64,000 nucleotides of DNA from an uncultured Burkholderiales bacterium (lineage in GTDB: Bacteria; Pseudomonadota; Gammaproteobacteria; Burkholderiales; Burkholderiaceae_C). The stretch spans positions 1 to 64,000 of the forward strand of contig CAIZIT010000093.1 in NCBI GenBank assembly GCA_903933115.1, written 5' to 3'. Below, piece after piece: positions 1-9,017 of this stretch; positions within the stretch are counted from its first letter, which is position 1; the number at the start of each line of letters is the position of its first letter. A program made the position numbers and the translations under genes. Under the pieces are notes generated by a model. It was not told the DNA's origin and made no database searches. It saw nothing but the letters and a program-made list of their open reading frames with translations.

Positions 1-216
1 GGGCAAAAAAGACGCGTGGCCTTGGCCAAGCTCTTTGTCCATGAAGCGAAGTTGTGGATTTTGGACGAGCCCTTTGTTGCACTCGATCCCGAGGGACTTC
101 AAGTTTTGATCCAAGCCATTGAGGCGCATTTGAGGGCTCAGGGCTTGTTGGTCTACACCAGCCACCAAAGGGTGGACATCGATGCGCCTGGCCAAGAAGT
201 GAGTCTCGAGTCATGA
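1..216 (+). CDS. ccmA: Cytochrome c biogenesis ATP-binding protein CcmA, C-terminal part
   Basis: This is the last 71 residues of an ABC ATPase, open at the left edge of the window. Frame 1 begins inside the signature motif (GQKRRVALAKL), followed by Walker B (LWILDEPFVALD) and an H-loop (LLVYTSHQ). CcmA and CcmB form the ATP-driven part of the system I machine that releases holo-CcmE for haem delivery to apocytochrome c. The identity rests on its position directly before ccmB, with a 4-base ATGA overlap. The start and Walker A lie outside the window. Confidence 0.9.
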   Translation, partial: GQKRRVALAKLFVHEAKLWILDEPFVALDPEGLQVLIQAIEAHLRAQGLLVYTSHQRVDIDAPGQEVSLES

Positions 217-878
217 GCGTTTTTTGGAGCCTCGTGCAAAGAGACCTGTTGCTCGCCTTGAGGCGACGCACAGAGGTCTTGACGGGCCTTTTCTTCATGA
301 TCATTGTGGCCAGTTTGTTTCCTCTGGCCATGGGGCCAGAGTTGAGCTTTTTGCGCAGAATGGCGCCCGGTATTTTATGGATAGGGGCCTTGTTGAGCAC
401 ACTGCTCAGTTTGCCCAGGCTCTTCGAGAACGATTATGGAGATGGTTCTTTGGAACAATTGGTGCTGATGCCTTCGAGTTTGTGGGTGAAGGTGGGCGCG
501 AAGATGCTGGCGCACTGGCTCTTGAGCGGTCTGCCCTTGGTCGTTTTGGCGCCTCTTTTGGGGGTGCAGTTCGATTTGAGCCCTGAGTTGCTCATGAGTT
601 TGATGTTCACCTTGCTTTTGGGAACCCCCACCTTGACGGCAATCGGCGCCATTGGTGCAGCACTCACTTTGGGGGTGAGGGGGGGCAGTGTTTTGCTCTC
701 TTTGTTGGTGTTACCCTTGATGGTGCCGGTGTTGGTTTTCGGTGCAGGGGCCTTGGAGGCCCAAATGGGGGGCTTGGGCATACAAGCCCATGTGTCTTTG
801 TTGCTCGCCATGATGCTGGGCAGTTTATTATTGAGCCCCTTTGCTTGTGCGATGGCCATCCAATTGGCGGTGGAGTAA
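213..878 (+). CDS. ccmB: Haem exporter permease CcmB
   Basis: The 221-residue product is strongly hydrophobic with about six membrane segments, the usual length and shape of CcmB. The family is the membrane subunit paired with CcmA, working with CcmC to load and release haem-bound CcmE at the outer face of the inner membrane. Its ATG overlaps the ccmA stop codon, so the two are translationally coupled, and ccmC follows after 44 bases. TTG is the main leucine codon here, as elsewhere in the window. Confidence 0.93.
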   Translation: MSVFWSLVQRDLLLALRRRTEVLTGLFFMIIVASLFPLAMGPELSFLRRMAPGILWIGALLSTLLSLPRLFENDYGDGSLEQLVLMPSSLWVKVGAKMLAHWLLSGLPLVVLAPLLGVQFDLSPELLMSLMFTLLLGTPTLTAIGAIGAALTLGVRGGSVLLSLLVLPLMVPVLVFGAGALEAQMGGLGIQAHVSLLLAMMLGSLLLSPFACAMAIQLAVE

Positions 879-922
879 GGGCGCGATGAGGGTCCAATTT
901 TTCTTTACGAAAACATAAAACG

Positions 923-1690
923 ATGGCTTCAAGAATTCACTGGTTTTATTACGCGGCGCCCCAAAATTTCTTTGACCTGTGTGCAAAGTGTTGGCCATGG
1001 TGCGCGGTGTTGGCCGCAGCTCTAGCGCTGATGGGCCTGTGGCTTGGTCTGGGCGTGGCGCCCATCGATGCCCAGCAAGGCGAGGGCTACCGCATTATTT
1101 TTGTTCATGTGCCTGCCTCTTGGATGTCGATGGTGATTTATTTGGCCATGGGCTTTTGGAGTGTGATGGGCTTGACCTTCAAGACGCGTTTGTCGGGCAT
1201 GATGACCCAAGCCTTGGCACCAACGGGCGCCATTTTTGCAGTCCTTTCTCTTTGGACGGGTGCTTTGTGGGGCAAGCCCATGTGGGGGACTTGGTGGGTC
1301 TGGGATGCAAGACTCACCTCCGAATTGATTTTGTTGTTTCTCTATGTGGGTTTTATGGCCCTCACGTCTGCCATTGACGATGTCAAGCGTGCAGACCGAG
1401 CAGGTGCAGTGATCGCAATCGTGGGGTGCATCAATGTCCCGGTTATTTATTTTTCTGTGAAGTGGTGGAACACCTTGCACCAAGGTGCTAGCGTGTCCAT
1501 CACGCAATCGCCCTCGATGGCGAGATTGATGCTGCTGGCCATGATGCTGATGGCCATTGCCTTTTGGCTCTACACCTTTGCCATTGTTTTTTATCGCATG
1601 AGAACTTTGATTTTGCAAAGGGAGCGTGAGAGCCATTGGCTCAAGCTGTGGTTTGAGAAACATCAAACGCTTCAAAGAAGTGGGGTATAA
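923..1690 (+). CDS. ccmC: Haem transporter CcmC
   Basis: The 255-residue membrane protein carries the tryptophan-rich haem-handling motif WGTWWVWD at residues 121-128. Two flanking periplasmic histidines, H62 (FVHVPASW) and H186 (WWNTLHQG), match the axial haem ligands known in this family. CcmC presents haem to CcmE and promotes covalent attachment to the CcmE histidine. About six membrane segments are visible. ccmD begins one base after the stop codon, as expected for the CcmCDE complex. Confidence 0.96.
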   Translation: MASRIHWFYYAAPQNFFDLCAKCWPWCAVLAAALALMGLWLGLGVAPIDAQQGEGYRIIFVHVPASWMSMVIYLAMGFWSVMGLTFKTRLSGMMTQALAPTGAIFAVLSLWTGALWGKPMWGTWWVWDARLTSELILLFLYVGFMALTSAIDDVKRADRAGAVIAIVGCINVPVIYFSVKWWNTLHQGASVSITQSPSMARLMLLAMMLMAIAFWLYTFAIVFYRMRTLILQRERESHWLKLWFEKHQTLQRSGV

Positions 1691-1691
1691 G

Positions 1692-1913
1692 ATGGATATG
1701 AGTTTTTTGACTTTGCATTGGGCCACTTGGGATGAATTTTTTGCCATGGGTGGCTATGCCTTGTTTGTTTGGGGGAGCTTTGGTGCATGCGTGCTGCTGC
1801 TATTGATGGAAAGCCTCCAAGCCCGGGGTGCTTGGGGCAAAGAGTTGGAAGATCTACGTCAAGCCTATGAGCTCGATGCCGACTTGGCGCAAAGAAGAGG
1901 AGGCAGAGCATGA
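1692..1913 (+). CDS. ccmD: Haem exporter protein CcmD
   Basis: The 73-residue protein has one N-terminal membrane segment (about residues 17-36, GGYALFVWGSFGACVLLLL) and a charged cytoplasmic tail, the CcmD pattern. CcmD stabilises the CcmC-CcmE complex and helps release holo-CcmE. I use the ATG at 1692. The frame is open upstream to 1626, but that extension lies inside ccmC, and the aromatic segment W-x-x-W-D-E-F-F-A-M-G-G-Y sits near the N-terminus only with the later start. The end overlaps the ccmE ATG by 4 bases. Confidence 0.9.
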   Translation: MDMSFLTLHWATWDEFFAMGGYALFVWGSFGACVLLLLMESLQARGAWGKELEDLRQAYELDADLAQRRGGRA

Positions 1914-2359
1914 GCAAACGCGGCCAGCGGTTTTTGGTGATCGCCATTGGCGTGGTGATTTTGGCCCTCATCGTGACTTTGGTGCTCAATGCATTCAAAA
2001 GCAATTTGGTGTTCTTCTTCACACCCACACAAGTCTCCTTAGGCGAGTCGCCCAAAGGACAAGCCTTTAGGGTTGGTGGCATGGTGAAAATGGGAAGTCT
2101 CAAGCAAGTGGATTTGAGCCATGAATTTGTGGTCACGGACAATGAGCGTGAAGTTCAGGTGATTTATAAAGGCCTCTTGCCCGATTTGTTCAAGGAAGGC
2201 AAAGGCGTTGTGGCCCAGGGCAGTATGGGCGAGGATGGTGTCTTTGTGGCTTCTCAGGTCTTGGCCAAGCATGATGAAAATTACATGCCGCCAGAGGCCA
2301 AGGCGGCCATGGATCAGGCAGCTATCAGAAAGGCTGCGCAAAGTGTGAAGTCTCCTTGA
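1910..2359 (+). CDS. ccmE: Cytochrome c maturation haem chaperone CcmE
   Basis: The 149-residue protein has one N-terminal membrane anchor (residues about 8-27) and a periplasmic OB-fold domain. The haem-binding motif is present: H121 in LAKHDENYMPPE binds haem covalently in this family, with Y125 as the likely axial ligand. CcmE carries haem from CcmC to the CcmF/H lyase. It overlaps ccmD by 4 bases. A gap of about 160 bases to ccmF follows and contains a short hairpin with a T run. Confidence 0.97.
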   Translation: MSKRGQRFLVIAIGVVILALIVTLVLNAFKSNLVFFFTPTQVSLGESPKGQAFRVGGMVKMGSLKQVDLSHEFVVTDNEREVQVIYKGLLPDLFKEGKGVVAQGSMGEDGVFVASQVLAKHDENYMPPEAKAAMDQAAIRKAAQSVKSP

Positions 2360-2372
2360 TGCGTATGGACGC

Positions 2373-2390
2373 GCACAGGAGTGCTTTTTT
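2373..2390 (+). terminator. Weak intra-operon hairpin with T6 run
   Basis: GCAC-AGGA-GTGC forms a four-base-pair stem with a tetraloop, directly followed by TTTTTT. The stem is short, so it may only pause transcription or reduce it between ccmE and ccmF. It is the only clear gap in the operon, and no promoter is evident after it. Confidence 0.3.
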
Positions 2391-2520
2391 AAGAGCGATG
2401 GTTTAAAAATAAGCTGTGCTTCAAGATTTCGCTTTGATGGATGGATCCAGAGATGAGCCGTCCATTCAATGCGATTGAATGCATGGTGTGTTGGCGGAAT
2501 TGACCGCAAAAGGATGTGAT

Positions 2521-4440
2521 ATGTTGGTTGAATTGGGTCATTTTGCTTTGATCTTGGCATTTTTAGTGGCCATCGTTCAAGGCGTGTTGCCTTTGCTTGG
2601 TGCGGCCCAAGGGCGTGAGACGCTTCAAGCCTTGGCCAGACCCAGTGCCTATGTGCAATGGGCTTTGATTGGGTTGTCCTTCATGTGCTTGGAGTGGGCC
2701 TTTTTAAACAACGATTTTTCTGTGGCCTATGTGGCCGAGCACTCCAACCGTCTTTTGCCAAAGCCTTATCAGTTTGCTGCGCTTTGGGGGGGGCATGAGG
2801 GCTCCTTGTTGCTCTGGGTGTTTTTGCTTGGGTTTTGGGCCTGTGCGGTGTCTCTCTTCTCCAAATCCTTGCCTCTGGCCATGGTGGCCCGTGTCTTGGG
2901 GGTGATGGGCCTCATTTCCACTGGATTTTTGGCCTTCATTTTGTTCACCTCCAACCCCTTTTTGCGCATGTTGCCCGCTGCCGCAGAGGGGCGCGACTTG
3001 AACCCCTTGCTGCAAGACCCTGGTTTGGTCATTCACCCGCCCATGCTCTACATGGGCTATGTCGGGATGTCCGTGGCCTTCAGTTTTGCCATTGCCGCTT
3101 TACTGGCTGGGCGTTTGGATGCAGCCTGGGCAAGGTGGTCCAGGCCATGGACCGTGATTGCGTGGACATTTTTGAGCTTAGGCATTGGCCTGGGTTCTTG
3201 GTGGGCTTATTACGAGTTGGGTTGGGGGGGGTGGTGGTTTTGGGATCCTGTGGAGAACGCCTCCTTCATGCCTTGGTTGGTCGGGACCGCTTTGATTCAC
3301 TCACTGATGGTGACTGAAAAAAGAGGGGTCTTCAAAGCATGGACCGTGTTGCTCGCGATTGCGGCCTTTTCTCTCTCGCTCTTGGGGACCTTTTTGGTAC
3401 GCTCTGGCGTGTTGACGTCCGTGCATGCGTTTGCGTCGGATCCGACCCGAGGAGTTTTTGTATTGATATTTTTAGCCCTTGTGGTGGGTTCGTCTTTGAC
3501 GCTTTTTGCTTGGCGTGCACAAGCCGTGACGGAGCAAGCCAGCATGGGCTTGCTCTCAAGAGAGACGTTTTTGCTGGTCAACAGCGTGCTCATGAGTGTT
3601 GCGACCTTAGCCGTTTTACTGGGAACCTTGTACCCCTTGATTGTGGACGCTTTGCAACTGGGCAAGCTCTCTGTAGGCCCACCCTATTTTGATGTGGTCT
3701 TTGCACCCTTGATGGTGCCTCTTGTCTTTATCATGGTGCCAGGCAGTTTGGTGCGTTGGAGGCAAGCGCAAATGCGCGACTTGTGGCCTCAACTGATCGC
3801 GCCCTTGGTGTTGGGCTGGGTGTTTGCCGTGGCCCTGTCTTGGTGGATGGGGCGTTTCTCACCCGGGGTGATGTTGGGTTTCTTTTTGGGCGGTTGGGTT
3901 GGATCTGCGGGATTCATTCAGATGTTCAAAAGACTTCATTTGCCAGGTCGAATCGGAGGCTCTTTTTGGGGGATGCAACTTGCACATTTGGGTTTGGCCA
4001 TCATCGTTGTGGGGATCACGGGGGTGAAGTCCTTTGAAATCGAGAAAGATGTCCGCATGGGTGTTGGAGATGAGGTGACGCTCGATGCCTATGTCTTCAA
4101 GTTGATCGGGATGAGCGAGGTCAACGGACCCAACTACCGAGCGATTCGAGCGCAAGTTCAAGTCCTTAAAAATGGCGCTGAATTCAAGACCCTTTATCCT
4201 GAGAAAAGGCATTACCTCTCCTCAGCCATGCCCATGACAGAGGCTGCTATTGATTCCAGTGTGATGCAAGACTTGTATGTGTCCTTGGGGGATGCTTTGG
4301 CAGGTGCCACACCTCAATGGAGCATGCGAGTTTATTTCAAACCCTTTGTGCCTTGGCTGTGGGCGGGCGTCTTGGTGATGGTTTTGGGTGGCTTTTTGGC
4401 TGCACTGGATAAGCGATACCGAGCAATGTCCTCCCAGTGA
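2521..4440 (+). CDS. ccmF: Haem lyase CcmF
   Basis: The 639-residue multi-spanning protein carries the WWD motif (WGGWWFWDPVEN, residues about 235-246). It also has conserved histidines in WGGHEGS (about H92) and IHPPMLYMGY (about H172), as in CcmF haem lyases. CcmF joins haem from CcmE to the CXXCH motif of apocytochrome c together with CcmH. I choose ATG 2521 (MLVELGHFALILAF) because an AAAGGA ribosome site precedes it and the family begins this way. The frame is open to 2479, but that start has no such support. About 15 membrane segments are expected. Confidence 0.96.
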   Translation: MLVELGHFALILAFLVAIVQGVLPLLGAAQGRETLQALARPSAYVQWALIGLSFMCLEWAFLNNDFSVAYVAEHSNRLLPKPYQFAALWGGHEGSLLLWVFLLGFWACAVSLFSKSLPLAMVARVLGVMGLISTGFLAFILFTSNPFLRMLPAAAEGRDLNPLLQDPGLVIHPPMLYMGYVGMSVAFSFAIAALLAGRLDAAWARWSRPWTVIAWTFLSLGIGLGSWWAYYELGWGGWWFWDPVENASFMPWLVGTALIHSLMVTEKRGVFKAWTVLLAIAAFSLSLLGTFLVRSGVLTSVHAFASDPTRGVFVLIFLALVVGSSLTLFAWRAQAVTEQASMGLLSRETFLLVNSVLMSVATLAVLLGTLYPLIVDALQLGKLSVGPPYFDVVFAPLMVPLVFIMVPGSLVRWRQAQMRDLWPQLIAPLVLGWVFAVALSWWMGRFSPGVMLGFFLGGWVGSAGFIQMFKRLHLPGRIGGSFWGMQLAHLGLAIIVVGITGVKSFEIEKDVRMGVGDEVTLDAYVFKLIGMSEVNGPNYRAIRAQVQVLKNGAEFKTLYPEKRHYLSSAMPMTEAAIDSSVMQDLYVSLGDALAGATPQWSMRVYFKPFVPWLWAGVLVMVLGGFLAALDKRYRAMSSQ

Positions 4441-4485
4441 AGTTGTCAATGGCGGGTGCGAAAAAAAAGTGTATGGAGTGAAGTC

Positions 4486-5076
4486 ATGGGTCGTAAAAAA
4501 TTTTTAATTCCATTGGTTCTCTTTTTGGGACTTGTTGTCTTTTTGGCCATCGGGTTGAGAAAGGACCCTCGAGAGATTCCATCGCCATTGATCGACAAGG
4601 CGGCCCCTTCATTTGAGTTGCCAACGCTCAAAGGGACTCAAAATTTTTCACCGAAAGATTTTGAGGGCAAGGTCTGGATGTTCAACGTCTGGGCGACTTG
4701 GTGTGTGGCATGTCGAGATGAGCATCCCGTGTTGGTGGCCTTTGCGCAAAGAACGGGTGTGCCGATCGTGGGACTGAGTTACAAAGAAATACAGCCCCAA
4801 GATGAAGAAAAAGGTGCTTTGTCTTTGGAGGACAAATTGAGTCTGGCCAGAAAGAGAAGCGAGGTGTGGCTCAAACGCCATGGCGACCCTTATCAACTGT
4901 CCGTGTTCGACTTGGATGGTCGGGTGGGCATTGACTATGGTGTTTATGGTGTGCCCGAGACCTATGTGATTGACGCAAAGGGCGTGATTCGTTACAAGCA
5001 TGTCGGTGCGATGACGGCGGAGCTGTTGGCCAACCAAGTGATGCCTTTGATCCAGTCGTTGACGCCAGCGTCTTGA
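4486..5076 (+). CDS. ccmG: Periplasmic thioredoxin-like protein CcmG/DsbE
   Basis: This 196-residue protein has one N-terminal anchor (residues about 6-24) and a thioredoxin fold with active site WCVAC (C73, C76). A cis-proline loop (YGVPETYVID) follows. CcmG keeps the CXXCH cysteines of apocytochromes reduced for haem attachment. ATG 4486 follows a GGAG site; the open frame back to a GTG at 4456 lacks one. It sits between ccmF and ccmH, which is the standard order. Confidence 0.95.
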   Translation: MGRKKFLIPLVLFLGLVVFLAIGLRKDPREIPSPLIDKAAPSFELPTLKGTQNFSPKDFEGKVWMFNVWATWCVACRDEHPVLVAFAQRTGVPIVGLSYKEIQPQDEEKGALSLEDKLSLARKRSEVWLKRHGDPYQLSVFDLDGRVGIDYGVYGVPETYVIDAKGVIRYKHVGAMTAELLANQVMPLIQSLTPAS

Positions 5077-5096
5077 AGGTTTTGAAAGTCTGCAGT

Positions 5097-5582
5097 ATGA
5101 ATTGGATTCGTTCTTTGAGTTTTATGTTTTGCAAAAGTGCGCTTTGCGTGAGTTGGGTCTTGTCCTGTGCGTTGACCTGGGCGATGGAGGCGCAGCCTTT
5201 GGCCGAGGATCCTGTGGTGGAGGCCAGACTGGTGGAGATTGCACAAGAACTTCGCTGCTTGGTCTGTCAAAACGAGTCTTTGGCCTCCTCGCGTGCTGAA
5301 CTTGCGGAGGACTTGCGCAAAGAGGTTCGTGTCCTCATCAAAAAGGGCAACAGCGATGAGGAAATCAAAGCGTTCTTGGTCTCTCGTTATGGCGATTTTG
5401 TTTTGTACCGACCCCAGGTCAAGCCTTTGACTTGGGGACTTTGGTTTGGGCCTGCGCTTGCACTTTTGTTGGCCCTTTGGTTTTTGATTGGACATATCAG
5501 GCAACGCCTGAACCAGGCGCCTGTTTCTAAGCGCTTGAGTGCAGAGGAGCAAGAGCGCTTGAACAAGATATTGAAGGATTGA
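5097..5582 (+). CDS. ccmH: Cytochrome c maturation protein CcmH (CycL type)
   Basis: The 161-residue product has a signal or anchor segment, the redox motif LRCLVCQ (C54, C57), an amphipathic helical domain and a C-terminal membrane helix (LTWGLWFGPALALLLALW). It reduces apocytochrome haem-binding cysteines and works with CcmF. The frame is open back to a TTG at 5073 that overlaps the ccmG stop, so the true start is 5073 or 5097. ATG is preferred. The C-terminal TPR part found in E. coli CcmH is encoded separately by the next gene. Confidence 0.93.
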   Translation: MNWIRSLSFMFCKSALCVSWVLSCALTWAMEAQPLAEDPVVEARLVEIAQELRCLVCQNESLASSRAELAEDLRKEVRVLIKKGNSDEEIKAFLVSRYGDFVLYRPQVKPLTWGLWFGPALALLLALWFLIGHIRQRLNQAPVSKRLSAEEQERLNKILKD

Positions 5583-5583
5583 T

Positions 5584-6981
5584 GTGAGCTCAAATTTAAT
5601 TTACTTTATGTTGACGGTTTTGGTCTTGGTCCTGTTGGTGATCTTGATTTTTTACTGGCGTGAGCGTCAATTCAGCAGAGATCAAAAACTCAAAGAGGAC
5701 GCCCTCTCTGAGCAAAGGGACCCCAAGGACATGCCTGCTCCTAGTGCACCCAACAAAGAACTTGTTTTGGCCCAAGCCCAAGTCTTTAAAGCGCAACTGG
5801 CGGATCTGGAGTTGGAGCGCTCGAGGGGCTTGATCACGGAGGAAGAATTTGCGCAGGCGCACGATGAGCTCGCGAGACGTTTGCTCGAAGACACCGCGGG
5901 TGCTCAAATCGATGCCCCAGTCGAGCCCCACTCGCTCCAGAGCTCTGGTGCGGTGAGCGGCAAGCAAGCGCTCGCATCCCCTTCACGTCCTCAACGCTAC
6001 AAGTGGCTCATGGTCTCCTTGTCGGTGTTTTTATTTGTGGCGTCTTTGGGCCTTTATTTGACGATTGGTCAACCTGCTGCGCTGGACCCTCAAGCTCTGG
6101 TGGACGGGGCCTCCGATGGGGCTGACTTCAATGCAGCAGAACACGCTCGCTCGCCTGAGATGCTTGAAAAGATGGCCAAAGAAATGCAAGAACGCGTGAG
6201 CCAAGAGCCCAACTCGGTGGAGGCTTGGACCATGCTCGCCCGGGTCGAGAGGGCGCGAGAGCATTTCACTGAGGCCAACGAGGCCTTCAAGAAGTCCTTG
6301 TCTTTGAGTCGCAACGACGATGTGGCGATTGAACGTGCTGAGGTGCTGGCCATGCTCAATCAAGGTCGCTTTGAAGGCGAGAGCATGCAAATCATTGAGT
6401 CTGTTCTAAAGGCGGATCCGGATCAAGCAAACGCGTTGCTGCTCGCTGGCAGTGCAGCCTTTTCTCAAGGCAAGTACCAATTGGCACTCGAACACTGGAG
6501 TCGTGTCAGAAAGCAACTTGACCCCAACTCCTCCGAGGCGAAGAGTGTTGATCAGGTGATTGCCTTGTCGCAAGAAAAGTTAGGGATCAAATCCACCCCG
6601 AAAGCCCCTGAAAAATCCAAGGGAGCGGTCTCTTCTGTGATCAAGGGACAGGTTGTCTTGTCAGAGGCTTTGGCCTCAAAAGTTGAAAAAACCGATAGTG
6701 TCTTGGTTTATGCCACTGACCCCCAAGGCTCTCGCATGCCCATTGCCATCTTGAAAACCAAGGCAACGGCTTTCCCCATGAGCTTTGAGTTGAACGACGA
6801 TTTGGCCATGTCAGCGGATCGAAAATTATCACAATTTTCACAAGTGTTGATCCATGTTCGCATCTCCAAAACGGGTCAAGCCATACCGGATCCTCTGGAC
6901 TTGGGACTCACCACTGGGCCCATCACACTGGGTGCTCAAAACTTGCAATTGAAGATTGAGGGCTTGTACAAAGCCAAGTGA
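5584..6981 (+). CDS. ccmI: Cytochrome c biogenesis TPR protein CcmI (CycH)
   Basis: The 465-residue protein has a first membrane helix (residues about 5-23), a cytoplasmic loop with a leucine-rich coiled stretch, and a second helix (about 139-160). A periplasmic TPR region (about 200-330) and a C-terminal domain typical of CycH follow. CcmI binds apocytochrome C-termini and delivers them to CcmF/H. The start is GTG 5584 because the ATG two bases earlier reads straight into a stop. It is the last gene of the ccm operon and is followed by a strong hairpin. Confidence 0.9.
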   Translation: MSSNLIYFMLTVLVLVLLVILIFYWRERQFSRDQKLKEDALSEQRDPKDMPAPSAPNKELVLAQAQVFKAQLADLELERSRGLITEEEFAQAHDELARRLLEDTAGAQIDAPVEPHSLQSSGAVSGKQALASPSRPQRYKWLMVSLSVFLFVASLGLYLTIGQPAALDPQALVDGASDGADFNAAEHARSPEMLEKMAKEMQERVSQEPNSVEAWTMLARVERAREHFTEANEAFKKSLSLSRNDDVAIERAEVLAMLNQGRFEGESMQIIESVLKADPDQANALLLAGSAAFSQGKYQLALEHWSRVRKQLDPNSSEAKSVDQVIALSQEKLGIKSTPKAPEKSKGAVSSVIKGQVVLSEALASKVEKTDSVLVYATDPQGSRMPIAILKTKATAFPMSFELNDDLAMSADRKLSQFSQVLIHVRISKTGQAIPDPLDLGLTTGPITLGAQNLQLKIEGLYKAK

Positions 6982-7095
6982 CCTGGCTTTTCTTCAGTTC
7001 CCTGATTTGAAGTCCATGTCCCCCATGACCCCCATGAGCTTGATGGTGCATGGGGTTCATGAGATGAGCGTCTTTGGGTTTCATCAGGCGCAAAA

Positions 7096-7124
7096 AAAAG
7101 CGAGGATGGGATGTCCTCGCTTTT
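7096..7124. terminator. Bidirectional rho-independent terminator
   Basis: An 11-bp perfect inverted repeat (AAAAGCGAGGA and TCCTCGCTTTT, 7-base loop) lies between convergent genes: ccmI on plus, the response regulator on minus. The outer A/T runs give a T tail in both directions, so it should end both transcripts. Confidence 0.85.
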
Positions 7125-7190
7125 GGGGTGAGCTTTGAAGTTGGGCTTGATGGACTCAAGCTTCAAAATCCCGTTCCAATAAGAGCGGGA

Positions 7191-7805
7191 TCAGCTCATT
7201 AAAAAGCCATGCATTCTGGCAAAGTGCAAAGTTTGAGTCCTGCTTTTGACCCCTAGGCGCCTAAAGAGTCTCCAAAGATGCACCTTCACCGTGTGTTCGC
7301 TGATGTTGAGCTCGCTGGCGATGTCTCGGTTGGAGAGGCCTCTGTCAAGCATCAAGATCAATTGCTTTTGGCGCTTCGACAGTTTCGTGTCACTGCCCGC
7401 AGTGGCAGGCATGTCCTCGTCGTCGTCTTCGCTGGTTTTTTCCTCGGTGAACAGACCCGCGATCGCACTGGAGATGTCGCTGGCTGGCAAGGACTTCTCA
7501 ATGAACAAGTCTGCGCCCGCTTCTAGACAAGTTTCCTCAGCCTCACCAGAGGGCATGGCCGAGATGACCACCAAGGGCGTCTCGGGATACATGGCCTTGA
7601 TGTCGGTGATGGCACTCACGCCCTTGACCCCGGGGAGCAAGAGATCGAGCACGAACAATTCAGGAGCCCCGTTTTTAATGATGGCAGCTTGCAGTTCGCT
7701 CAACTTTTCAAGCTCCACCACTTTGGATGCGGGTTTGATTCTGCGTAAAAGCATGCCCAAGGCTTGTCTGAGCAAGGGGTGGTCGTCAATGACATAAAGA
7801 CTCAT
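7191..7805 (-). CDS. LuxR/NarL-family response regulator, orphan
   Basis: The 204-residue protein has a receiver domain with acidic D7/D8, phosphoacceptor D54 (LFVLDLLLPG) and the conserved lysine in FIEKS. A C-terminal helix-turn-helix (KLSKRQKQLILMLDRGLSNRDIASELNISEH, broken here as two pieces: KLSKRQKQLILMLDRG and LSNRDIASELNISEH) is of the LuxR type. It probably binds DNA after phosphorylation. No histidine kinase lies next to it, so its partner and targets are unknown. It is followed by the terminator shared with ccmI, and trpS lies 15 bases upstream. Confidence 0.88.
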   Translation of the reverse strand: MSLYVIDDHPLLRQALGMLLRRIKPASKVVELEKLSELQAAIIKNGAPELFVLDLLLPGVKGVSAITDIKAMYPETPLVVISAMPSGEAEETCLEAGADLFIEKSLPASDISSAIAGLFTEEKTSEDDDEDMPATAGSDTKLSKRQKQLILMLDRGLSNRDIASELNISEHTVKVHLWRLFRRLGVKSRTQTLHFARMHGFLMS

Positions 7806-7820
7806 GATTCAACTTCCTAA

Positions 7821-9017
7821 TCAATAATTCAGGCCCATGGCCTGACGAACATCCTTCATGGTTTCTTGAGCAGTTTGACGGGCTCTTTGAGTTCCCGCGT
7901 CCACTATCTCTCTCACCAATTTGGGTTGGGTTAAGAACCGTTCTGCACGCTCTAACATGGGTGCTTGCTCGATCAAAACTTGTTCAATAATGGGTTGTTT
8001 GCATTCTAAACACCCAATACTTGCATTTTGACAACCTTTTTGTACCCAAGACTTGGTGTTTTCATCAGAATAAATTTGATGAAATTGCCAGACAGGACAT
8101 TTTTCAGGGTTGCCAGGATCTGTCCTTTTGATTCGGGCGGGATCGGTTGGCATTTTTCGGATTTTTTGTTCAAGACTCGCTTTATCTTCTCGGATGGCTA
8201 TGGAGTTGTTGTAACTCTTGCTCATTTTTGCGCCGTCGAGGCCCGGTAATTTGCTGGCCTGGGTCAGTAAAACCTGGGGTTCAGGCAATATCGCTGAGCC
8301 CGTTCCTTTGAAGTAGCCCTCAAGACGCTCTTTGTCTTTGGCATTGAGCAAAGGCTCGTTGTGAACAAAGCCTAGAGCGCCCTCTAAAGACTTCTGATCC
8401 CCGGTTTCTTGGAATTTCTTTCTCGACTTTTCAAAGCGTTTGACCGCTTCGGGATTGAGTTTATTGAAGGTTTCAAGCAACTTTTCCTCAAAGTTGATCT
8501 CTTTACCGTACAGGTGATTGAAACGCCTGGCCGCTTCACGCGTCAATTCCACATGCGAGGCCTGGTCCTCACCAACAGGTACATACTTGGCTTTGTAGAT
8601 CAAGATGTCGGCGGCTTGTAAAAGAGGGTAGCCAAGAAAGCCATAGGTGGACAAATCTTTGTCCTTGAGTTTCTCTTGCTGGTCCTTGTAGGTGGGTACT
8701 CGCTCTAGCCATCCCAAGGGGGTTCCCATGGCCAATAAGGTGAAAAGTTCAGCGTGTTCGGGAATGCGACTTTGTAAAAAAATCGTACATTTTTCGGGGT
8801 CGAGTCCTGCAGCAAGCCAGTCGATGACCATCTCATAGACGTTTTTTTCTATGATTTCACGGCTTTCGTAGTGGGTGGTGAGCGCGTGCCAATCGGCAAC
8901 AAAGTAAAAGCAATCCATTTCGGACTGAAGTCGCACCCAATTTTTTAAGGCACCATGGTAGTGGCCCAGATGCAGCGCGCCCGTGGGGCGCATGCCGGAT
9001 AAAACACGTTCTTTCAT
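7821..9017 (-). CDS. trpS: Tryptophanyl-tRNA synthetase
   Basis: The 398-residue class I synthetase charges tRNA-Trp. The HIGH-type motif is GALHLGHYHG (residues about 13-22) and the KMSKS loop is at residues 264-268 (GAKMSKS). It is about 65 residues longer than the E. coli enzyme. The extra length lies mainly at residues about 175-245, a charged insertion between the Rossmann halves that I believe is shared by other Burkholderiales. The start overlaps the stop of the upstream M50 protease gene by 4 bases. Confidence 0.96.
   Translation of the reverse strand: MKERVLSGMRPTGALHLGHYHGALKNWVRLQSEMDCFYFVADWHALTTHYESREIIEKNVYEMVIDWLAAGLDPEKCTIFLQSRIPEHAELFTLLAMGTPLGWLERVPTYKDQQEKLKDKDLSTYGFLGYPLLQAADILIYKAKYVPVGEDQASHVELTREAARRFNHLYGKEINFEEKLLETFNKLNPEAVKRFEKSRKKFQETGDQKSLEGALGFVHNEPLLNAKDKERLEGYFKGTGSAILPEPQVLLTQASKLPGLDGAKMSKSYNNSIAIREDKASLEQKIRKMPTDPARIKRTDPGNPEKCPVWQFHQIYSDENTKSWVQKGCQNASIGCLECKQPIIEQVLIEQAPMLERAERFLTQPKLVREIVDAGTQRARQTAQETMKDVRQAMGLNY

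Noticed and set aside
2479-2520. Earlier start for ccmF
   Set aside because: The extra 14 residues do not match the family, and ATG 2521 has its own ribosome site.
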